Notes: generated by a model not told the origin, from the sequence alone. A stretch of 64,000 bases of DNA from Leuconostoc kimchii IMSNU 11154 (GCF_000092505.1 NC_014136.1:1054001-1118000); one strand, 5' to 3'; shown: positions 26,147 through 36,845, counted from the first letter of the stretch. Program-made: numbers and translations.

Positions 26147-26815
26147 ATGCAAAATATTATTATGCCAATGCACGAATTTTTTATGGGGATGAATCAACTA
26201 GAACTCATTAACCGCGCACCCGGTTTCTTTAAATATCAACCACATAATGTTGCCGCACATTCTTGGAAAGTAACGCAAATTGCGCAATTCTTGGCTGACG
26301 TTGAGTCACAAAACGGGGCAAGTATTAATTGGCAATCGGTTTATGAAAAAGCGTTAAATCATGATTACACCGAGCGATTTATTGGTGATATTAAGACCCC
26401 TGTAAAATATGCAACGTCAACATTACGCTCTATGCTCGCTGATGTTGAGGATTCAATGACAGAGAACTTCATTAAAACAGAAATTCCACGTCAATTTCAG
26501 TCGGCTTATACACGTCGCTTGGGTGAGGGGAAAGATGGCAGTATTGAGGGACAAATATTATCGATAGCCGATAAAGTTGATTTGATGTATGAGGCGTATG
26601 GAGAGCTAGAAAAATTTAATCCAGAACCAGTGTTTGTTAATATTTTCCAGAGCAGTTTGGAGGCGTTAGCTGAATTTAAACATATGGCAAGTGTTAAATA
26701 TATTGCGACAGATATTTTACCGGATATATTTTCCGAAGACTTTATCAATAAAGATTTGTTATACGACCTTGCCAAGAGTTTATTACCAGATTTTGCTGCG
26801 GCTGAAAATAAGTAG
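26147..26815 (+). CDS. HD-domain hydrolase, YfbR-like (5'-deoxynucleotidase type)
   Basis: A 222-residue HD-domain protein. The metal-binding pattern is visible as NVAAHSWKVTQ (first His, about residue 37), LNHDYTERFIGD (HD pair, about residue 82) and ILSIADKVDLMYEAYGELE (second Asp, about residue 146). This matches the YfbR/YedJ type that dephosphorylates deoxynucleoside 5'-monophosphates, but the substrate is inferred from family only. The start could be ATG 26147 or 26162; neither has a ribosome site close by. It is followed by the Nudix pseudogene 25 bases downstream. Confidence 0.8.
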   Translation: MQNIIMPMHEFFMGMNQLELINRAPGFFKYQPHNVAAHSWKVTQIAQFLADVESQNGASINWQSVYEKALNHDYTERFIGDIKTPVKYATSTLRSMLADVEDSMTENFIKTEIPRQFQSAYTRRLGEGKDGSIEGQILSIADKVDLMYEAYGELEKFNPEPVFVNIFQSSLEALAEFKHMASVKYIATDILPDIFSEDFINKDLLYDLAKSLLPDFAAAENK

Positions 26816-26840
26816 TGTACATTAAGTTAAGAGAGAATAG

Positions 26841-27338
26841 ATGTCAGAAAAAAATTATATTGCAAGAATGCGTGAAAAAATCGGCCATGAAGGTATGATT
26901 TTTGTTTCAGCGTATGGTGTATTATGGAATGATAGACATGATGCAATTTTATTGGAAAAACGTTGGGATTCTGAAACAGGTTGGGGATTTCCCGGTGGTT
27001 ACTTAGAATATGGTGATTCGCCAATGCAAGCTGTTGTATGAGAGTTTAAAGAAGAAACTGGCCTAGACATTGAAGTGGTTCGTATGCTAGGTTTATCCAC
27101 CAATATGACTGATAGTAATTCTTGGGGAGATGCACAAGAAACGATAGGCATTGGTTTTGAAGTGAGGCGAGTCGGTGGCATCATGGAAAAAGATGGGACA
27201 GAAACATTAGATCTGCAATTTGTGCCAATTCATCCAGAGCCTAAGATGTTTGTGTTACAAGCGCAAGAAACATTGCACCGAATTTTGACCGAAAATGAAT
27301 TGAGCGACCGACCATGGCTTCGTGAACATGGTGAATAG
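26841..27338 (+). pseudogene. Nudix hydrolase interrupted by an in-frame TGA inside the Nudix box
   Basis: A 165-codon frame beginning at an ATG behind AGAGAGAATAG. It has one in-frame stop at 27039-27041, and the same frame continues to 27338. The Nudix box reads GGYLEYGDSPMQAVV-stop-EFKEETGL, so the stop replaces the invariant Arg of REUxEExGU; CGA to TGA is a single C-to-T change. The remaining domain (VLWNDRHDAILLEKRWDSETGWGFPGG before, and the beta strands after) is complete, so the loss appears recent or is a sequencing error. It would encode a nucleoside-diphosphate-X hydrolase of unknown substrate. Without readthrough only an inactive 66-residue fragment is made. Confidence 0.88.
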
Positions 27339-27362
27339 GATAATTAATGAAAGTGAGACAAC

Positions 27363-29345
27363 ATGGCATTTTTAGAACTTAAAAATATTAAAAAATCATA
27401 CTATTTAGGTAAAGATGAGTTCCCTGTTTTAAATGGTATTGACTTATCATTTGATAAAGGAGAATTTGTTTCTATTCTAGGTGAATCTGGCGGTGGGAAA
27501 TCAACTTTAATGAATATTATTGGTGGTTTAGATCGTAATTTTGAAGGTCAAGTGAATATCAATAATGATAAACTGGATCATAAACAAGAGAAAAAGCTTG
27601 ATGTTTATCGTCGCGAAACAATTGGTTATATTTTTCAAAGCTTTAATTTGATTAACTATCAAACCAACCTAGAAAATGTTGAAACTAGTTTGAACATGAC
27701 GACGTTGTCGGCTTCCGAACGTAAAGAACGTGCAAAAGCGCTATTAAATAAAGTTGGTTTAGCTGAACATATTAACAAATACCCGTCACAACTTTCTGGC
27801 GGTCAAAAACAACGTGTTGCTATCGCACGCGCATTAGCCTCTGATCCGGATATTATGATTGCTGATGAGCCAACTGGTGCACTGGATTCTGTGAATACGA
27901 CAGAAGTGCTTGAATTACTCAAACAAATTGCCCAAGAGGGTAAGCTTGTCATTGTGGTGACGCATTCCCAGGCTGTTGCAGAATATGGCACACGTATTTT
28001 GCATATGGCTGATGGTAAAATTGATGAAGAAAGATTTTTAAAAGATGCTTTTATGGTGCCAGTCGACACAGATCGTTTAAAATCACGACCGTTAAAAGCT
28101 GCCTCAATTTGGGATATGGCTTTTGATCATTTGAAATATAAAAAGCTCCAAAATTTCTTGATTGTTTTAGGATCCGCAATTGGCGTATTTTCAGTTATTT
28201 TATTTCTTGGTTTAGGTAATGGTATTAAGGGGTATATTGCTGATCAAGTTGATTCCTTAGTGAACCCAAATTACCAATCAGTTGTTCGAAATACAACAAA
28301 AGATAAGAAAGCTAGTGCCGCAGAGCGCATGCAAGCATCAAGGCAAGCTATGGCTACAGACTATGCGTCAACAGTAATGGATAGTGCTATGTTGCAACGA
28401 TTGGAAAATATTAAGGGTGTTGACAAGGTACATGCTGGGGGCGTTTTCAATAATGCTGTCTTCACTTATGGTCAAGTTAAGTCACAACCTGTGCAATTAC
28501 AGTCATGGACACCACAATTCTCTGAAAAAACAATTAAAAATGGGCGCCAAGCCAAAGATGGTGAAGTGCTTATTGATCGGGAATATGCTAAAAAGATTCA
28601 AAGTAATTATAAAGAGTTGATTGGTAAAACAATAGCGTTTACTTATATGGCTTTTGATTCAGAAAACAAACCGGTATTGGTTTCAACGTCAGCGAAAATT
28701 TCTGGCATAACTGATGGTGGGCAATCAGGCGCATTGTTTATTCAAAAATGGTCAACAATTCAAAAAGATTTAAAGAAGTATCATGCTGTGTCTGATGCGA
28801 ATTATGTTTCTGTTGAAATTAACGATACCAAGGCAGTAAAGGCGACGATGAAACGTATTAATCATCTACAGAGTAATGGCATGCAAACTTTTGCTGGTAT
28901 ATCAATGGATGATATTCTAAGTACAGTCAATACTATCACGAGTTTGGCCACTTATGTGCTAGCTGCAATTGCGGGTATCTCATTAGTCGTTTCAGCTATT
29001 ATGATTATTGTGACAACGTATATGTCTGTGTCAGAGCGTACACGTGAAATTGGTGTGCTTCGTGCACTTGGTGCGCGTTCTAAAGATATTCGTGGCTTGT
29101 TTACAAATGAGGCCTTGCTAATGGGTATTATTTCGGCAGTCTTGGGTATTGTCATGGCTTATATAGCACAAAATGTGATGAATGTAGCGCTAAATAGTCT
29201 CATTCATTTCAGCATTGTGCAAATTTCGATTGGTAATGTTATTTTTGCAGTAATTATTTCATTAATTATTGCTCTCATTGCTAGTTTTGTCCCATCACGA
29301 CGTGCAGCAAAGCTTAACACAATTGATGCTTTGGCAGCAGATTAA
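27363..29345 (+). CDS. MacB-type ABC transporter, ATPase fused to FtsX permease
   Basis: A 660-residue fusion. The N-terminal ATPase (about residues 1-230) has Walker A GESGGGKST, signature LSGGQKQRVAIARAL and Walker B IMIADEPTGALD. A permease follows with one membrane helix (about residue 265, LIVLGSAIGVFSVILFLGLG), a large extracellular MacB-like domain, and three C-terminal helices in an FtsX domain (TYVLAAIAGISLVVSAIMIIVTTYM ... REIGVLRALGA). MacB/BceAB-like transporters export or respond to peptides and antimicrobial agents by mechanotransmission. The ATPase-first fusion is MacB order. No two-component system is adjacent, so regulation is unknown. Confidence 0.9.
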   Translation: MAFLELKNIKKSYYLGKDEFPVLNGIDLSFDKGEFVSILGESGGGKSTLMNIIGGLDRNFEGQVNINNDKLDHKQEKKLDVYRRETIGYIFQSFNLINYQTNLENVETSLNMTTLSASERKERAKALLNKVGLAEHINKYPSQLSGGQKQRVAIARALASDPDIMIADEPTGALDSVNTTEVLELLKQIAQEGKLVIVVTHSQAVAEYGTRILHMADGKIDEERFLKDAFMVPVDTDRLKSRPLKAASIWDMAFDHLKYKKLQNFLIVLGSAIGVFSVILFLGLGNGIKGYIADQVDSLVNPNYQSVVRNTTKDKKASAAERMQASRQAMATDYASTVMDSAMLQRLENIKGVDKVHAGGVFNNAVFTYGQVKSQPVQLQSWTPQFSEKTIKNGRQAKDGEVLIDREYAKKIQSNYKELIGKTIAFTYMAFDSENKPVLVSTSAKISGITDGGQSGALFIQKWSTIQKDLKKYHAVSDANYVSVEINDTKAVKATMKRINHLQSNGMQTFAGISMDDILSTVNTITSLATYVLAAIAGISLVVSAIMIIVTTYMSVSERTREIGVLRALGARSKDIRGLFTNEALLMGIISAVLGIVMAYIAQNVMNVALNSLIHFSIVQISIGNVIFAVIISLIIALIASFVPSRRAAKLNTIDALAAD

Positions 29346-29361
29346 AATGACAAAATTGATT

Positions 29362-29386
29362 AAAAAACGCATTGTGCGTTTTTTTT
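29362..29386 (+). terminator. Terminator after the MacB-type gene
   Basis: AAAAAACGCA / TGCGTTTTTT around a 3-base loop, followed by further T. Confidence 0.88.
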
Positions 29387-29492
29387 AATAAGTTGTATGA
29401 CGTGAATTTGATATAATAATACTTGCTATTATCTGTTGTTTAGCTTACTATAATATAGATTTTAAATTCAGTCGTTGAAAGAGGAGTTAGTC

Positions 29493-31211
29493 ATGCAAAT
29501 TTTAAAGGAACATGCGAAGCCATATCTCCGCGATATTATTTTTTCAATTATCGCAGTGATTGTTATGGCAGGCGCATCGCTTTGGCAGCCACGTTTGTTG
29601 CAAAATGTCATGCAAGCAATTATCTCTGACAATCAAGATAAGGTTATGACGTATGGTGTACAACTGATAATTTTGGCGGTGATTGGTTTAATCGCAGGTG
29701 TCATCAATACGATTTTTGCAGCAAAAGTTTCGCAAAGTATTGCTGCAGATCTACGTGCACATGAATATCAAAAAATTCAATCATTCTCGTTTAGTGATAT
29801 TGAAAAATTTTCAGCTGGTAACTTGGTTGTCCGTATGACCAACGATGTTAACCAAGTACAACAACTTGTTATGATGATATTGCAATCGTTAACGCGTATC
29901 CCAATACTATTTGTTGGTGCGTTTATTTTGGCTCTGATTACTTTACCGCGATTGTGGTGGATTGTTATTTTAATGGTTATCTTAATCGTATTGTCTTCTC
30001 AGGTTGTCTTTAAACAAATGGGTAAGTATTTTGCCAAAATTCAAAGTCTCATTGACAAAACAAATACATTGGCAAAGGAAAATCTACAAGGTGTTCGGGT
30101 CGTTAAGTCATTTAATCAGGAAGAAAATGAAACACAACGTTTCACGGATAATTCAAATAATTTAACCCGTGTCACAACAATGATTGGGTATCTATTTTCA
30201 ATTATGATTCCAATGTTCATGTTGATTTCTTACATGGCCATTGGTACTGCTCTGCTGTTTGTAGGTCGGGGTGTTGTCCAACACCCCAATGACTTAGCAG
30301 CAATTACATCATTTATATCGTACTTGATGCAGATTTTTTTTGCTATTATGATTGGCGGTATGATGTCGACATTTGCCTCGCGAGGTTTTGTATCATTGGG
30401 CCGTATTAAGGCAGTGCTTGATACAGTGTCCGAATTAACCTACCGTTCTGATGCACCTGAAGCCAATTTGTCCGGTGATGTTTCTTTTGAAAATGTTTCT
30501 TTCACATATCCAGGTGATGATCAGCCAGCCCTTGAAAATATATCTTTTCAAGTTAAAGCAGGCGAGATGATCGGTATTGTTGGGGCTACTGGCTCTGGGA
30601 AATCAACTTTGGCACAGCTTATCCCACGATTATATGATCCCACCGTTGGTGATGTTAGTGTTGGGGGAATCAATCTCAAGTCAGTTAATGAGAAATCGTT
30701 GCGCGCGGCTGTTTCTTTTGTTTTACAACGTGCTATTTTATTTAGTGGTAAAATTTCCGATAATTTACGCCAAGGGAAAAAGGATGCTAGTCATGCTGAT
30801 TTTAGCAAAGCTGCTGAAATTGCACAAGCGGCCGAGTTTGTTAATCAATATGATGATGGCTTTGAACATCAAGTTGAGGAACGATCAGCTAATTTTTCAG
30901 GTGGTCAGAAGCAACGATTATCTATTGCACGTGGTGTCGTGGGCGCACCCAAAGTTTTGATTTTAGATGATTCAACCTCTGCGCTAGATGCCCGTTCTGA
31001 GAAATTGGTTCAGGAAGCATTAGATAAGGAATTATTTGGCACAACTATTTTTGTGATTGCTGAAAAAATAAGTTCCGTGATTCACGCAGATCGCATATTT
31101 GTTCTTGATCAAGGTAAGTTAGTGGGTATAGGGTCCCATGATGAGTTACTAAAGTCATCACCAGTATATTCTGAAATTTATGAAACGCAAAAAGCGAAAG
31201 GAGGCAACTAA
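29493..31211 (+). CDS. ABC exporter half-transporter with degenerate catalytic residues (subunit 1 of a heterodimer)
   Basis: A 572-residue type IV exporter half: six membrane helices (residues about 1-310) then an ATPase. Walker [10 protein letters not shown] and the signature [14 protein letters not shown] are canonical. However, Walker B ends [10 protein letters not shown], with Asp in place of the catalytic Glu, and the switch His is replaced ([10 protein letters not shown]). This is the pattern of the noncanonical subunit in LmrCD, BmrCD and TM287/288-type multidrug exporters. The start at ATG 29493 follows AGAGGAG; the in-frame TTG at 29475 precedes that ribosome site. Its partner begins 2 bases after its stop. 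Confidence 0.92.
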   Translation: MQILKEHAKPYLRDIIFSIIAVIVMAGASLWQPRLLQNVMQAIISDNQDKVMTYGVQLIILAVIGLIAGVINTIFAAKVSQSIAADLRAHEYQKIQSFSFSDIEKFSAGNLVVRMTNDVNQVQQLVMMILQSLTRIPILFVGAFILALITLPRLWWIVILMVILIVLSSQVVFKQMGKYFAKIQSLIDKTNTLAKENLQGVRVVKSFNQEENETQRFTDNSNNLTRVTTMIGYLFSIMIPMFMLISYMAIGTALLFVGRGVVQHPNDLAAITSFISYLMQIFFAIMIGGMMSTFASRGFVSLGRIKAVLDTVSELTYRSDAPEANLSGDVSFENVSFTYPGDDQPALENISFQVKAGEMIGIVGATGSGKSTLAQLIPRLYDPTVGDVSVGGINLKSVNEKSLRAAVSFVLQRAILFSGKISDNLRQGKKDASHADFSKAAEIAQAAEFVNQYDDGFEHQVEERSANFSGGQKQRLSIARGVVGAPKVLILDDSTSALDARSEKLVQEALDKELFGTTIFVIAEKISSVIHADRIFVLDQGKLVGIGSHDELLKSSPVYSEIYETQKAKGGN

Positions 31212-31213
31212 AC

Positions 31214-32995
31214 ATGAAGGATATCACACGGGCCATTAAGTATTTCGCCAGTTATTTGAAACGGTACTGGATGAGCTTAACCTTCGTTGTTATTGTCACA
31301 ATTATTTCGACTTATTTTCAAGTAAAAGCGCCAACATATATGGGAAAAGCGATTACAGAATTAGCAACATATTTGGGTCAATACATGAATCCTGCAACAC
31401 ACGCGGTAGCAAGCAAGACGCCATTTTATAATGCGCTGATAGCGATGATTGTATTTTTTGTACTGACAGCAATTACAATGTTTATTTCGAGTTTCATATC
31501 ATCACGAATCTCGGCACAAGCTTCAGGTCGTATGCGTATTGGTTTATTTGGTAAATTACAACGTATGACTATCAAATATTTTGATACACACCAAGATGGG
31601 GAAATACTATCTTTATTCACATCGGATTTAGATAATATTTTCAACGCCATGAATCAAGCCATTTTTCAATTATTGTCACAATTTGCATTATTTGTCGGCA
31701 TTGTTTGGATGATGTTCAATCAAAATACGACATTAGCTTGGGTAACAATGGCTTCAACACCTATCGCAATTGTTGTTGCTTGGTTTATTATTTCACGAGC
31801 ACGTCGTTTTATTGACGCACAACAAGATGCGACTGGTGCAATGAATGGGTACATTAACGAGCAAATAAATGGTGAGAAAATCATCATTACGCAAGGGTTA
31901 CAAGCAGAATCGATAGCAGGATTTATGCCACATAACGAAAAAGTCAAGGAAGCAACATTTAAAGGACAAGTATATTCTGGTATGTTGTTTCCGTTGATGC
32001 AGGGCTTATCTTTGCTCAATCTGGCAATTGTTATTTTCTTTGGCTCATGGTTGGTCGTTTCAGAGGGTATGGATAAGGCGGTGGGCTTAGGTTTGATTGT
32101 TGTCTTTGTTAACTATTCACAACAGTACTATCAACCGATAACACAAATTACGTCAATCTATAACATGCTACAGTTAGCAGTTACAGGTGCACGACGTTTA
32201 TCAGAAGTACACGAACAAAATGAAGAAACGAGTCCTGAAAGTGGTAAAAAAATATCGACTGTTCAATCGGGCGTGACACTGGAAAATGTCCATTTTGGAT
32301 ACAATTCTGAAAAAGAAATTTTGCATGGTGTTTCTATTAATGTTAAAAAAGGTGAAATGGTAGCTTTGGTTGGGCCAACTGGTTCAGGGAAAACAACGGT
32401 CATGAACTTATTGAACAGATTTTATGATGTTAATGAGGGAGCGGTCAAATTTGACAATGTTGACGTCCGTGATTTGGATTTAAAATCATTACGTGATCAT
32501 GTCGGTATTGTTTTGCAGGATTCAGTTTTGTTTAGTGGTACGGTTGGCGACAACATTAAGTTTGGTAAACCAGATGCAACAGACGATGAAATGATTGATG
32601 CGGCTAAGCAGGCAAATATTCATACGTTTATTATGTCTTTACCAGATGGTTATCAAACAAACGTTGATGACGAAAATTCAGCGTTTTCAACTGGTCAAAA
32701 GCAATTGCTTTCTATTGCTCGAACAATTTTAACTAATCCGGCATTTCTAATCTTGGATGAGGCAACATCAAACGTGGACACTGTAACAGAGGCACGCATT
32801 CAAGCTGCAATGGACAACGTGATTGCTGGGAGAACAAGTTTCGTGATTGCACATCGTCTGAAAACAATATTAGGGGCTAATAAAATTGTTGTACTTAAAG
32901 ATGGTCAAGTTATTGAGCAAGGATCTCATGAATCATTAGTAGCTGAAGGCGGTTTTTATTCTGAGTTGTACCATAATCAAATGGTGTTTGATTAA
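31214..32995 (+). CDS. ABC exporter half-transporter, catalytic subunit 2
   Basis: A 593-residue half-transporter with six helices and an ATPase. Walker [10 protein letters not shown], Walker [14 protein letters not shown] with the catalytic Glu, and the switch His in FVIAHRLKT are intact, but the signature reads [10 protein letters not shown] (STGQ instead of SGGQ). The degenerate ATP site therefore pairs Walker motifs of subunit 1 with this altered signature, while the other site is canonical. That complementarity strongly supports a heterodimer with the preceding gene. AAGGAGGCAAC provides the ribosome site inside the upstream gene's end. The substrate is unknown; drugs, lipids or peptides are possible. 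Confidence 0.93.
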   Translation: MKDITRAIKYFASYLKRYWMSLTFVVIVTIISTYFQVKAPTYMGKAITELATYLGQYMNPATHAVASKTPFYNALIAMIVFFVLTAITMFISSFISSRISAQASGRMRIGLFGKLQRMTIKYFDTHQDGEILSLFTSDLDNIFNAMNQAIFQLLSQFALFVGIVWMMFNQNTTLAWVTMASTPIAIVVAWFIISRARRFIDAQQDATGAMNGYINEQINGEKIIITQGLQAESIAGFMPHNEKVKEATFKGQVYSGMLFPLMQGLSLLNLAIVIFFGSWLVVSEGMDKAVGLGLIVVFVNYSQQYYQPITQITSIYNMLQLAVTGARRLSEVHEQNEETSPESGKKISTVQSGVTLENVHFGYNSEKEILHGVSINVKKGEMVALVGPTGSGKTTVMNLLNRFYDVNEGAVKFDNVDVRDLDLKSLRDHVGIVLQDSVLFSGTVGDNIKFGKPDATDDEMIDAAKQANIHTFIMSLPDGYQTNVDDENSAFSTGQKQLLSIARTILTNPAFLILDEATSNVDTVTEARIQAAMDNVIAGRTSFVIAHRLKTILGANKIVVLKDGQVIEQGSHESLVAEGGFYSELYHNQMVFD

Positions 32996-33002
32996 AGTTA
33001 GT

Positions 33003-33053
33003 AAATTAGCGTGTCTCTTGAAATTAGATTTTTAAGAGATGCGCTAATTTTAA
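33003..33053 (+). terminator. Terminator after the heterodimeric exporter
   Basis: AAATTAGCGTGTCTCTT (33003-33019) pairs with AAGAGATGCGCTAATTT (33034-33050), a 17-bp stem with few mismatches, then T. Confidence 0.85.
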
Positions 33054-33169
33054 TTTTGTGATCATAAGATCGCTTTCTAGTACTTCGGCGTAATATTAAT
33101 TTATGTTATAATAGTACTATTGCCATTATCGGTTTTTCTTTAATGTTCATATAAACTTTGGAGGACACA

Positions 33170-34399
33170 ATGAATATTGGTCTCTTTACGGATACGTATT
33201 TCCCACAAGTTAGTGGGGTTTCGACATCCATTAAAACTTTAAAAGAAGCATTAGAGGCACAGGGGCATCAAGTTTATATTTTTACATCAACTGATCCTAA
33301 AGTGCCTAAAAATAAATTTGAGCCGCACGTTTATCGATTTTCTAGTGTACCATATGTTGGGTTTAAAGATAGAAGGTTAGCTTTTCGTGGCTTGATACAG
33401 GCAGTTGAAATTGCCAAATCGATTCAACTTGATATTGTGCATACGCAAACTGAATTTTCATTGGGATTACTTGGTAAGTTTGTTGCACGTCAACTCAAGA
33501 TTCCAGTGGTTCACACGTACCACACCATGTATGAAGATTATACGCATTATGTTGCCAAAGGCTTGTTAATACGGCCTAAAAATGTCGGAACATTGATGAA
33601 AGCCTATATGTTAAATATGTCTGGTGTGATTGCACCCTCCCAACTTGTGCAAACAACTTTGATTAAATACGGAGTTAAGGCACCGATGCGTGTTATTCCA
33701 ACTGGTGTTTCATTGCCAAACCCAAGTGTTGCTCATCGAAATCTACGAGAAAAGTATGGATTCAAACCAGATCAACCGGTTATTTTATCACTTGGTCGTT
33801 TAGCCTTTGAGAAAAATGTTGCTTTAAGTATTTCTGCTTTTTCTGAATTATTACAAACTTATCCAGATGCAAGATTAGTTATTGCTGGAGATGGTCCTGC
33901 AAAAAAGACTTTAGAGGAGCAAGTTGCTGATTTAGAGTTAGAAGAACAGGTTATTTTTGCAGGTATGGTAAATCATGATGACATTACAGACTATTATCAA
34001 ATGAGTAATGTCTTTGTGAGTTCATCTGATACTGAAACGCAAGGGCTGACATTCATAGAGGCTATGGCCGCAGATCGACCATTTGTAGCGATACATTCAC
34101 CCTATTTAGATAATTTGGTGGATAATGATGCGATTGGTACGCTTGTTTCAGATTATGATGATTTCTTATCTGCTATTGAAAACTATATGCAACGTGACTT
34201 GACCCATGCTGACTCATTAGTGAGATCTGGTAAAATGAAGGATGTTGATGCGGCGACATTTGCGAATCGTGTATTAGATTTCTACGAGTCAATTTTAGCT
34301 GATTATCATGAAACTGATGTATCCGAAGATGAGTATCCAACTGATGATGAAGTAGGCTATATGAAACGTATCTTGCGTAATCCGTTTAGGAGAAACTAA
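33170..34399 (+). CDS. GT4-family 1,2-diacylglycerol 3-glucosyltransferase (monoglucosyldiacylglycerol synthase)
   Basis: A 409-residue GT-B glycosyltransferase. The N-terminus MNIGLFTDTYFPQVSGVSTSI and the HTQTEFSLGLLG and VVHTYHTMYEDYTHYVAKG segments closely resemble the streptococcal and lactobacillar glucosyl-DAG synthases. The C-terminal GT4 signature is SSSDTETQGLTFIEAMA (E-x7-E). It transfers glucose from UDP-glucose to diacylglycerol at the inner membrane face, the first step in making the lipoteichoic acid glycolipid anchor. ATG 33170 follows GGAGGACACA. Its stop is immediately followed by the second transferase. Confidence 0.88.
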   Translation: MNIGLFTDTYFPQVSGVSTSIKTLKEALEAQGHQVYIFTSTDPKVPKNKFEPHVYRFSSVPYVGFKDRRLAFRGLIQAVEIAKSIQLDIVHTQTEFSLGLLGKFVARQLKIPVVHTYHTMYEDYTHYVAKGLLIRPKNVGTLMKAYMLNMSGVIAPSQLVQTTLIKYGVKAPMRVIPTGVSLPNPSVAHRNLREKYGFKPDQPVILSLGRLAFEKNVALSISAFSELLQTYPDARLVIAGDGPAKKTLEEQVADLELEEQVIFAGMVNHDDITDYYQMSNVFVSSSDTETQGLTFIEAMAADRPFVAIHSPYLDNLVDNDAIGTLVSDYDDFLSAIENYMQRDLTHADSLVRSGKMKDVDAATFANRVLDFYESILADYHETDVSEDEYPTDDEVGYMKRILRNPFRRN

Positions 34400-35404
34400 T
34401 TGAAAGTTTTACTTTATTTTGAAAACCAAAACTTAATTGCTAAATCAGGGATTGGTCGTGCACTTAAGTTACAACAAGAAGCCTTGTCTTATACTGATGT
34501 CGAGGTGACAACTGATCCTAAATGTTTAGATTATGATATTTTACATATTAATACATATGGTATTAGTAGCCATCATATGGTTAATAAAGCTCATAAAATG
34601 GGCAAAATGGTTGTTTATCATGGTCATTCTACCTATGAGGATTTTAGAAACTCGTTTACGGGTTCAAATATCATAGCACCTTTTTTTAAACGGTATCTGG
34701 TATCACTGTACCAGAAAGCCGATGCTATAATTACGCCGACGCCGTACTCAAAACAGTTACTACGCGCTTATCATTTGAAACAAACCATAACACCAGTATC
34801 CAATGGTATTCCATTAGATAAATATAATCAAGATGATGAAAAAGTTAAACGATTTCGTCATTATTTTGGGTTATCTGAAAATCAGAAAGTGGTTATCAGT
34901 GTTGGTCTGTTTTTTGAGAGAAAAGGTATTTTGGATTTTGTTGAATTAGCGCAACGGCATCCGGAGTTTATCTTTATTTGGTTTGGTTATACAGATTTGA
35001 GATTGGTTCCTCAAAAAATTAGACGTCTTGTTAAAGAGAACCGTCTACCTAATCTCATCTTTCCGGGTTATATTACAGGAGACGTTATTCAGGGAGCTTA
35101 TCAAGGGGCTAATCTTTTTTTGTATCCTTCATATGAAGAAACAGAAGGTATCGTTGTTTTAGAGGCATTGGCTTCAAAACAGCGTATATTAGTTCGTGAT
35201 ATTCCAGTATACAAGCCTTGGCTCGAAGATGGCATTAATAGCTATCAAGCGGAAAATATTGATGATTTCGACTACAAAATGGTTCAAATCCTTAATGATG
35301 AATTACCAGACCTGGTTGATATGGGGTATCAGGTGGCTGCGGCACGAAATTTACCAGAAATTGGTCAGCAGTTAAAACAGGTTTATAAAAAAGTGATGGT
35401 GTGA
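34400..35404 (+). CDS. GT4-family glycosyl-diacylglycerol glycosyltransferase (CpoA/LafB-like)
   Basis: A 334-residue GT-B enzyme that resembles pneumococcal CpoA: N-terminus MKVLLYFENQNLIAKSGIGRA, YHGHSTYEDFRNSFTGSN and ITPTPYSKQLL. The GT4 C-terminal motif is YPSYEETEGIVVLEALA. It most likely adds the second sugar (galactose or glucose) to monoglucosyl-DAG. The start is TTG directly after the previous stop, behind TAGGAGAAAC, so the two are tightly coupled. The donor sugar cannot be decided from sequence. Confidence 0.87.
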   Translation: MKVLLYFENQNLIAKSGIGRALKLQQEALSYTDVEVTTDPKCLDYDILHINTYGISSHHMVNKAHKMGKMVVYHGHSTYEDFRNSFTGSNIIAPFFKRYLVSLYQKADAIITPTPYSKQLLRAYHLKQTITPVSNGIPLDKYNQDDEKVKRFRHYFGLSENQKVVISVGLFFERKGILDFVELAQRHPEFIFIWFGYTDLRLVPQKIRRLVKENRLPNLIFPGYITGDVIQGAYQGANLFLYPSYEETEGIVVLEALASKQRILVRDIPVYKPWLEDGINSYQAENIDDFDYKMVQILNDELPDLVDMGYQVAAARNLPEIGQQLKQVYKKVMV

Positions 35405-35426
35405 TGGCCGCCTGTTAGGGGGGATA

Positions 35427-36467
35427 ATGTCAAGAACTAATAAAATATCAGCGGTAATTGTCGTAATTTTAACTGCGATTGTCATATATTTTTTAACAAA
35501 TGAATTACGTGGTAAAGGGGAGCAGCTAACATTAGCGCTTAAACACCTAGACTGGCGGTGGCTTTTTTTTGGCTTTTTGATGATGATTTTGTCAATTTTC
35601 CTGGAATCAGCCGTAACTTATGCCATGTTAAATAAGGCTGATCGCAAGAAAACGACAATTATGTCTTTACTACGAGTGCCATTGCTCAATTTACTAGGAA
35701 CTGGTATGACACCTTTTGCTACTGGTGGACAACCAGCCCAGTTGTTTGGTATGGCGAGAGCTGGAATTGAATCTGGACGTGCCTTGTCTGTTATTCTAAT
35801 GAAATTTTTAGTATATCAAGTTGTTGTCGTCATATTTTTTATCATCGCTTATTTTTCGGCAGAACATTTCATTTATGCACAAGTGGACCCAACCTTTGCG
35901 CAATTTATTCCTGTTGCAATTGCTATTCATGCATTTGTTATTGTCGGTATTATCCTTGTCATGTTTTGGCCAGCGCTAACGCTACGTTTAGTTGATTTTT
36001 TGTCACCGTTAGGCCGTCGATTTATGTCTCAAGAGCGTCATCGTAGGGTGATAACAACAGCGAAACAAAAAATTGATAATTTCCATAGAGAATCCCGACG
36101 CGTGATTAGTAGTTGGGATGCCTTATTAGTTGCAAGTATACTGACCATTTTACAGTTGGTTGTTTTTTATATGATTCCATATTTTGTTATTCGTGCGTTT
36201 GGCTATGAAAGTGTTAATCCATGGTTGATCGTCACTATGAATATTATGATCGTAATGGTTATTTCATTGTTTCCTATTCCTGGTGGTGTTGGCGGTGCAG
36301 AATTAAGCTTTCAGTTACTTTTTTCACCCTTTGTTAAGAATCCAGCCACGATGATTCTGGTGATTTTATTATGGCGTTTAATTACTTATTATTTTGGTTT
36401 ATTTGCGGGTATTGTTGCCTATATGATCCCTGCGCGAAGCTCAAAGAGAGGCAAAAATGTCACCTAA
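35427..36467 (+). CDS. Integral membrane protein, UPF0104 / LPG-synthase flippase-like domain
   Basis: A 346-residue protein with about eight membrane helices and the conserved TPFATGGQPAQLFGMAR segment of the UPF0104/AglD-MprF flippase-like family, plus the late PIPGGVGGAELSFQLLF motif. It has no C-terminal aminoacyl transferase domain, so it is not a full MprF. In its position, directly after two glycolipid synthases and before an LTA synthase, a role in moving the glycolipid anchor across the membrane (as proposed for LafC/LtaA-type proteins) is a reasonable inference. It starts at ATG behind AGGGGGGATA, and its end overlaps the next gene by 11 bases. Confidence 0.85.
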   Translation: MSRTNKISAVIVVILTAIVIYFLTNELRGKGEQLTLALKHLDWRWLFFGFLMMILSIFLESAVTYAMLNKADRKKTTIMSLLRVPLLNLLGTGMTPFATGGQPAQLFGMARAGIESGRALSVILMKFLVYQVVVVIFFIIAYFSAEHFIYAQVDPTFAQFIPVAIAIHAFVIVGIILVMFWPALTLRLVDFLSPLGRRFMSQERHRRVITTAKQKIDNFHRESRRVISSWDALLVASILTILQLVVFYMIPYFVIRAFGYESVNPWLIVTMNIMIVMVISLFPIPGGVGGAELSFQLLFSPFVKNPATMILVILLWRLITYYFGLFAGIVAYMIPARSSKRGKNVT

Positions 36468-36723
36468 AAAAAAGCAAGATACAAGTAATTTGAAACAAAT
36501 TTTAAGCCGGTTGCGTGCTATGATTGATTCAAATGATAATCAATACCAAACGCGTCGATTCGATGCGTTTGGTATTGAAGCAGTAAGTGTTGATTACGAT
36601 CAATTAACTGGTGTTTGGACTGTTCATGAACATCGGGAAGTACGCCAATTTCAGTTTGACGATATTGATCTAGTTGCTATTGAGATTTACGACGTGTTAC
36701 ATGATCTTAGATTAATATTTTAA
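36457..36723 (+). CDS. YkuJ-family (DUF1797) small protein
   Basis: An 88-residue protein similar to Bacillus YkuJ: ILSRLRAMIDSN, RRFDAFGIEAVSVDYDQLTG and FQFDDIDLVAIEIYDVL. The function is unknown; the family is a small alpha/beta fold found widely in Firmicutes. It overlaps the membrane protein by 11 bases and uses the ribosome site AGAGAGGC. Location inside an LTA-related cluster may be incidental, since ykuJ is not linked to LTA genes in Bacillus. Confidence 0.85.
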   Translation: MSPKKKQDTSNLKQILSRLRAMIDSNDNQYQTRRFDAFGIEAVSVDYDQLTGVWTVHEHREVRQFQFDDIDLVAIEIYDVLHDLRLIF

Positions 36724-36845
36724 GTGTAAAATGATTAGTAGTATCTATAAGGACTAGTTTTGTAATTAAAATTAGGACATAAAAATAATTGTCACAACAT
36801 GCTGTTACCCGTTGTTATAAACATAATATTATGAAGGAAAACAAT

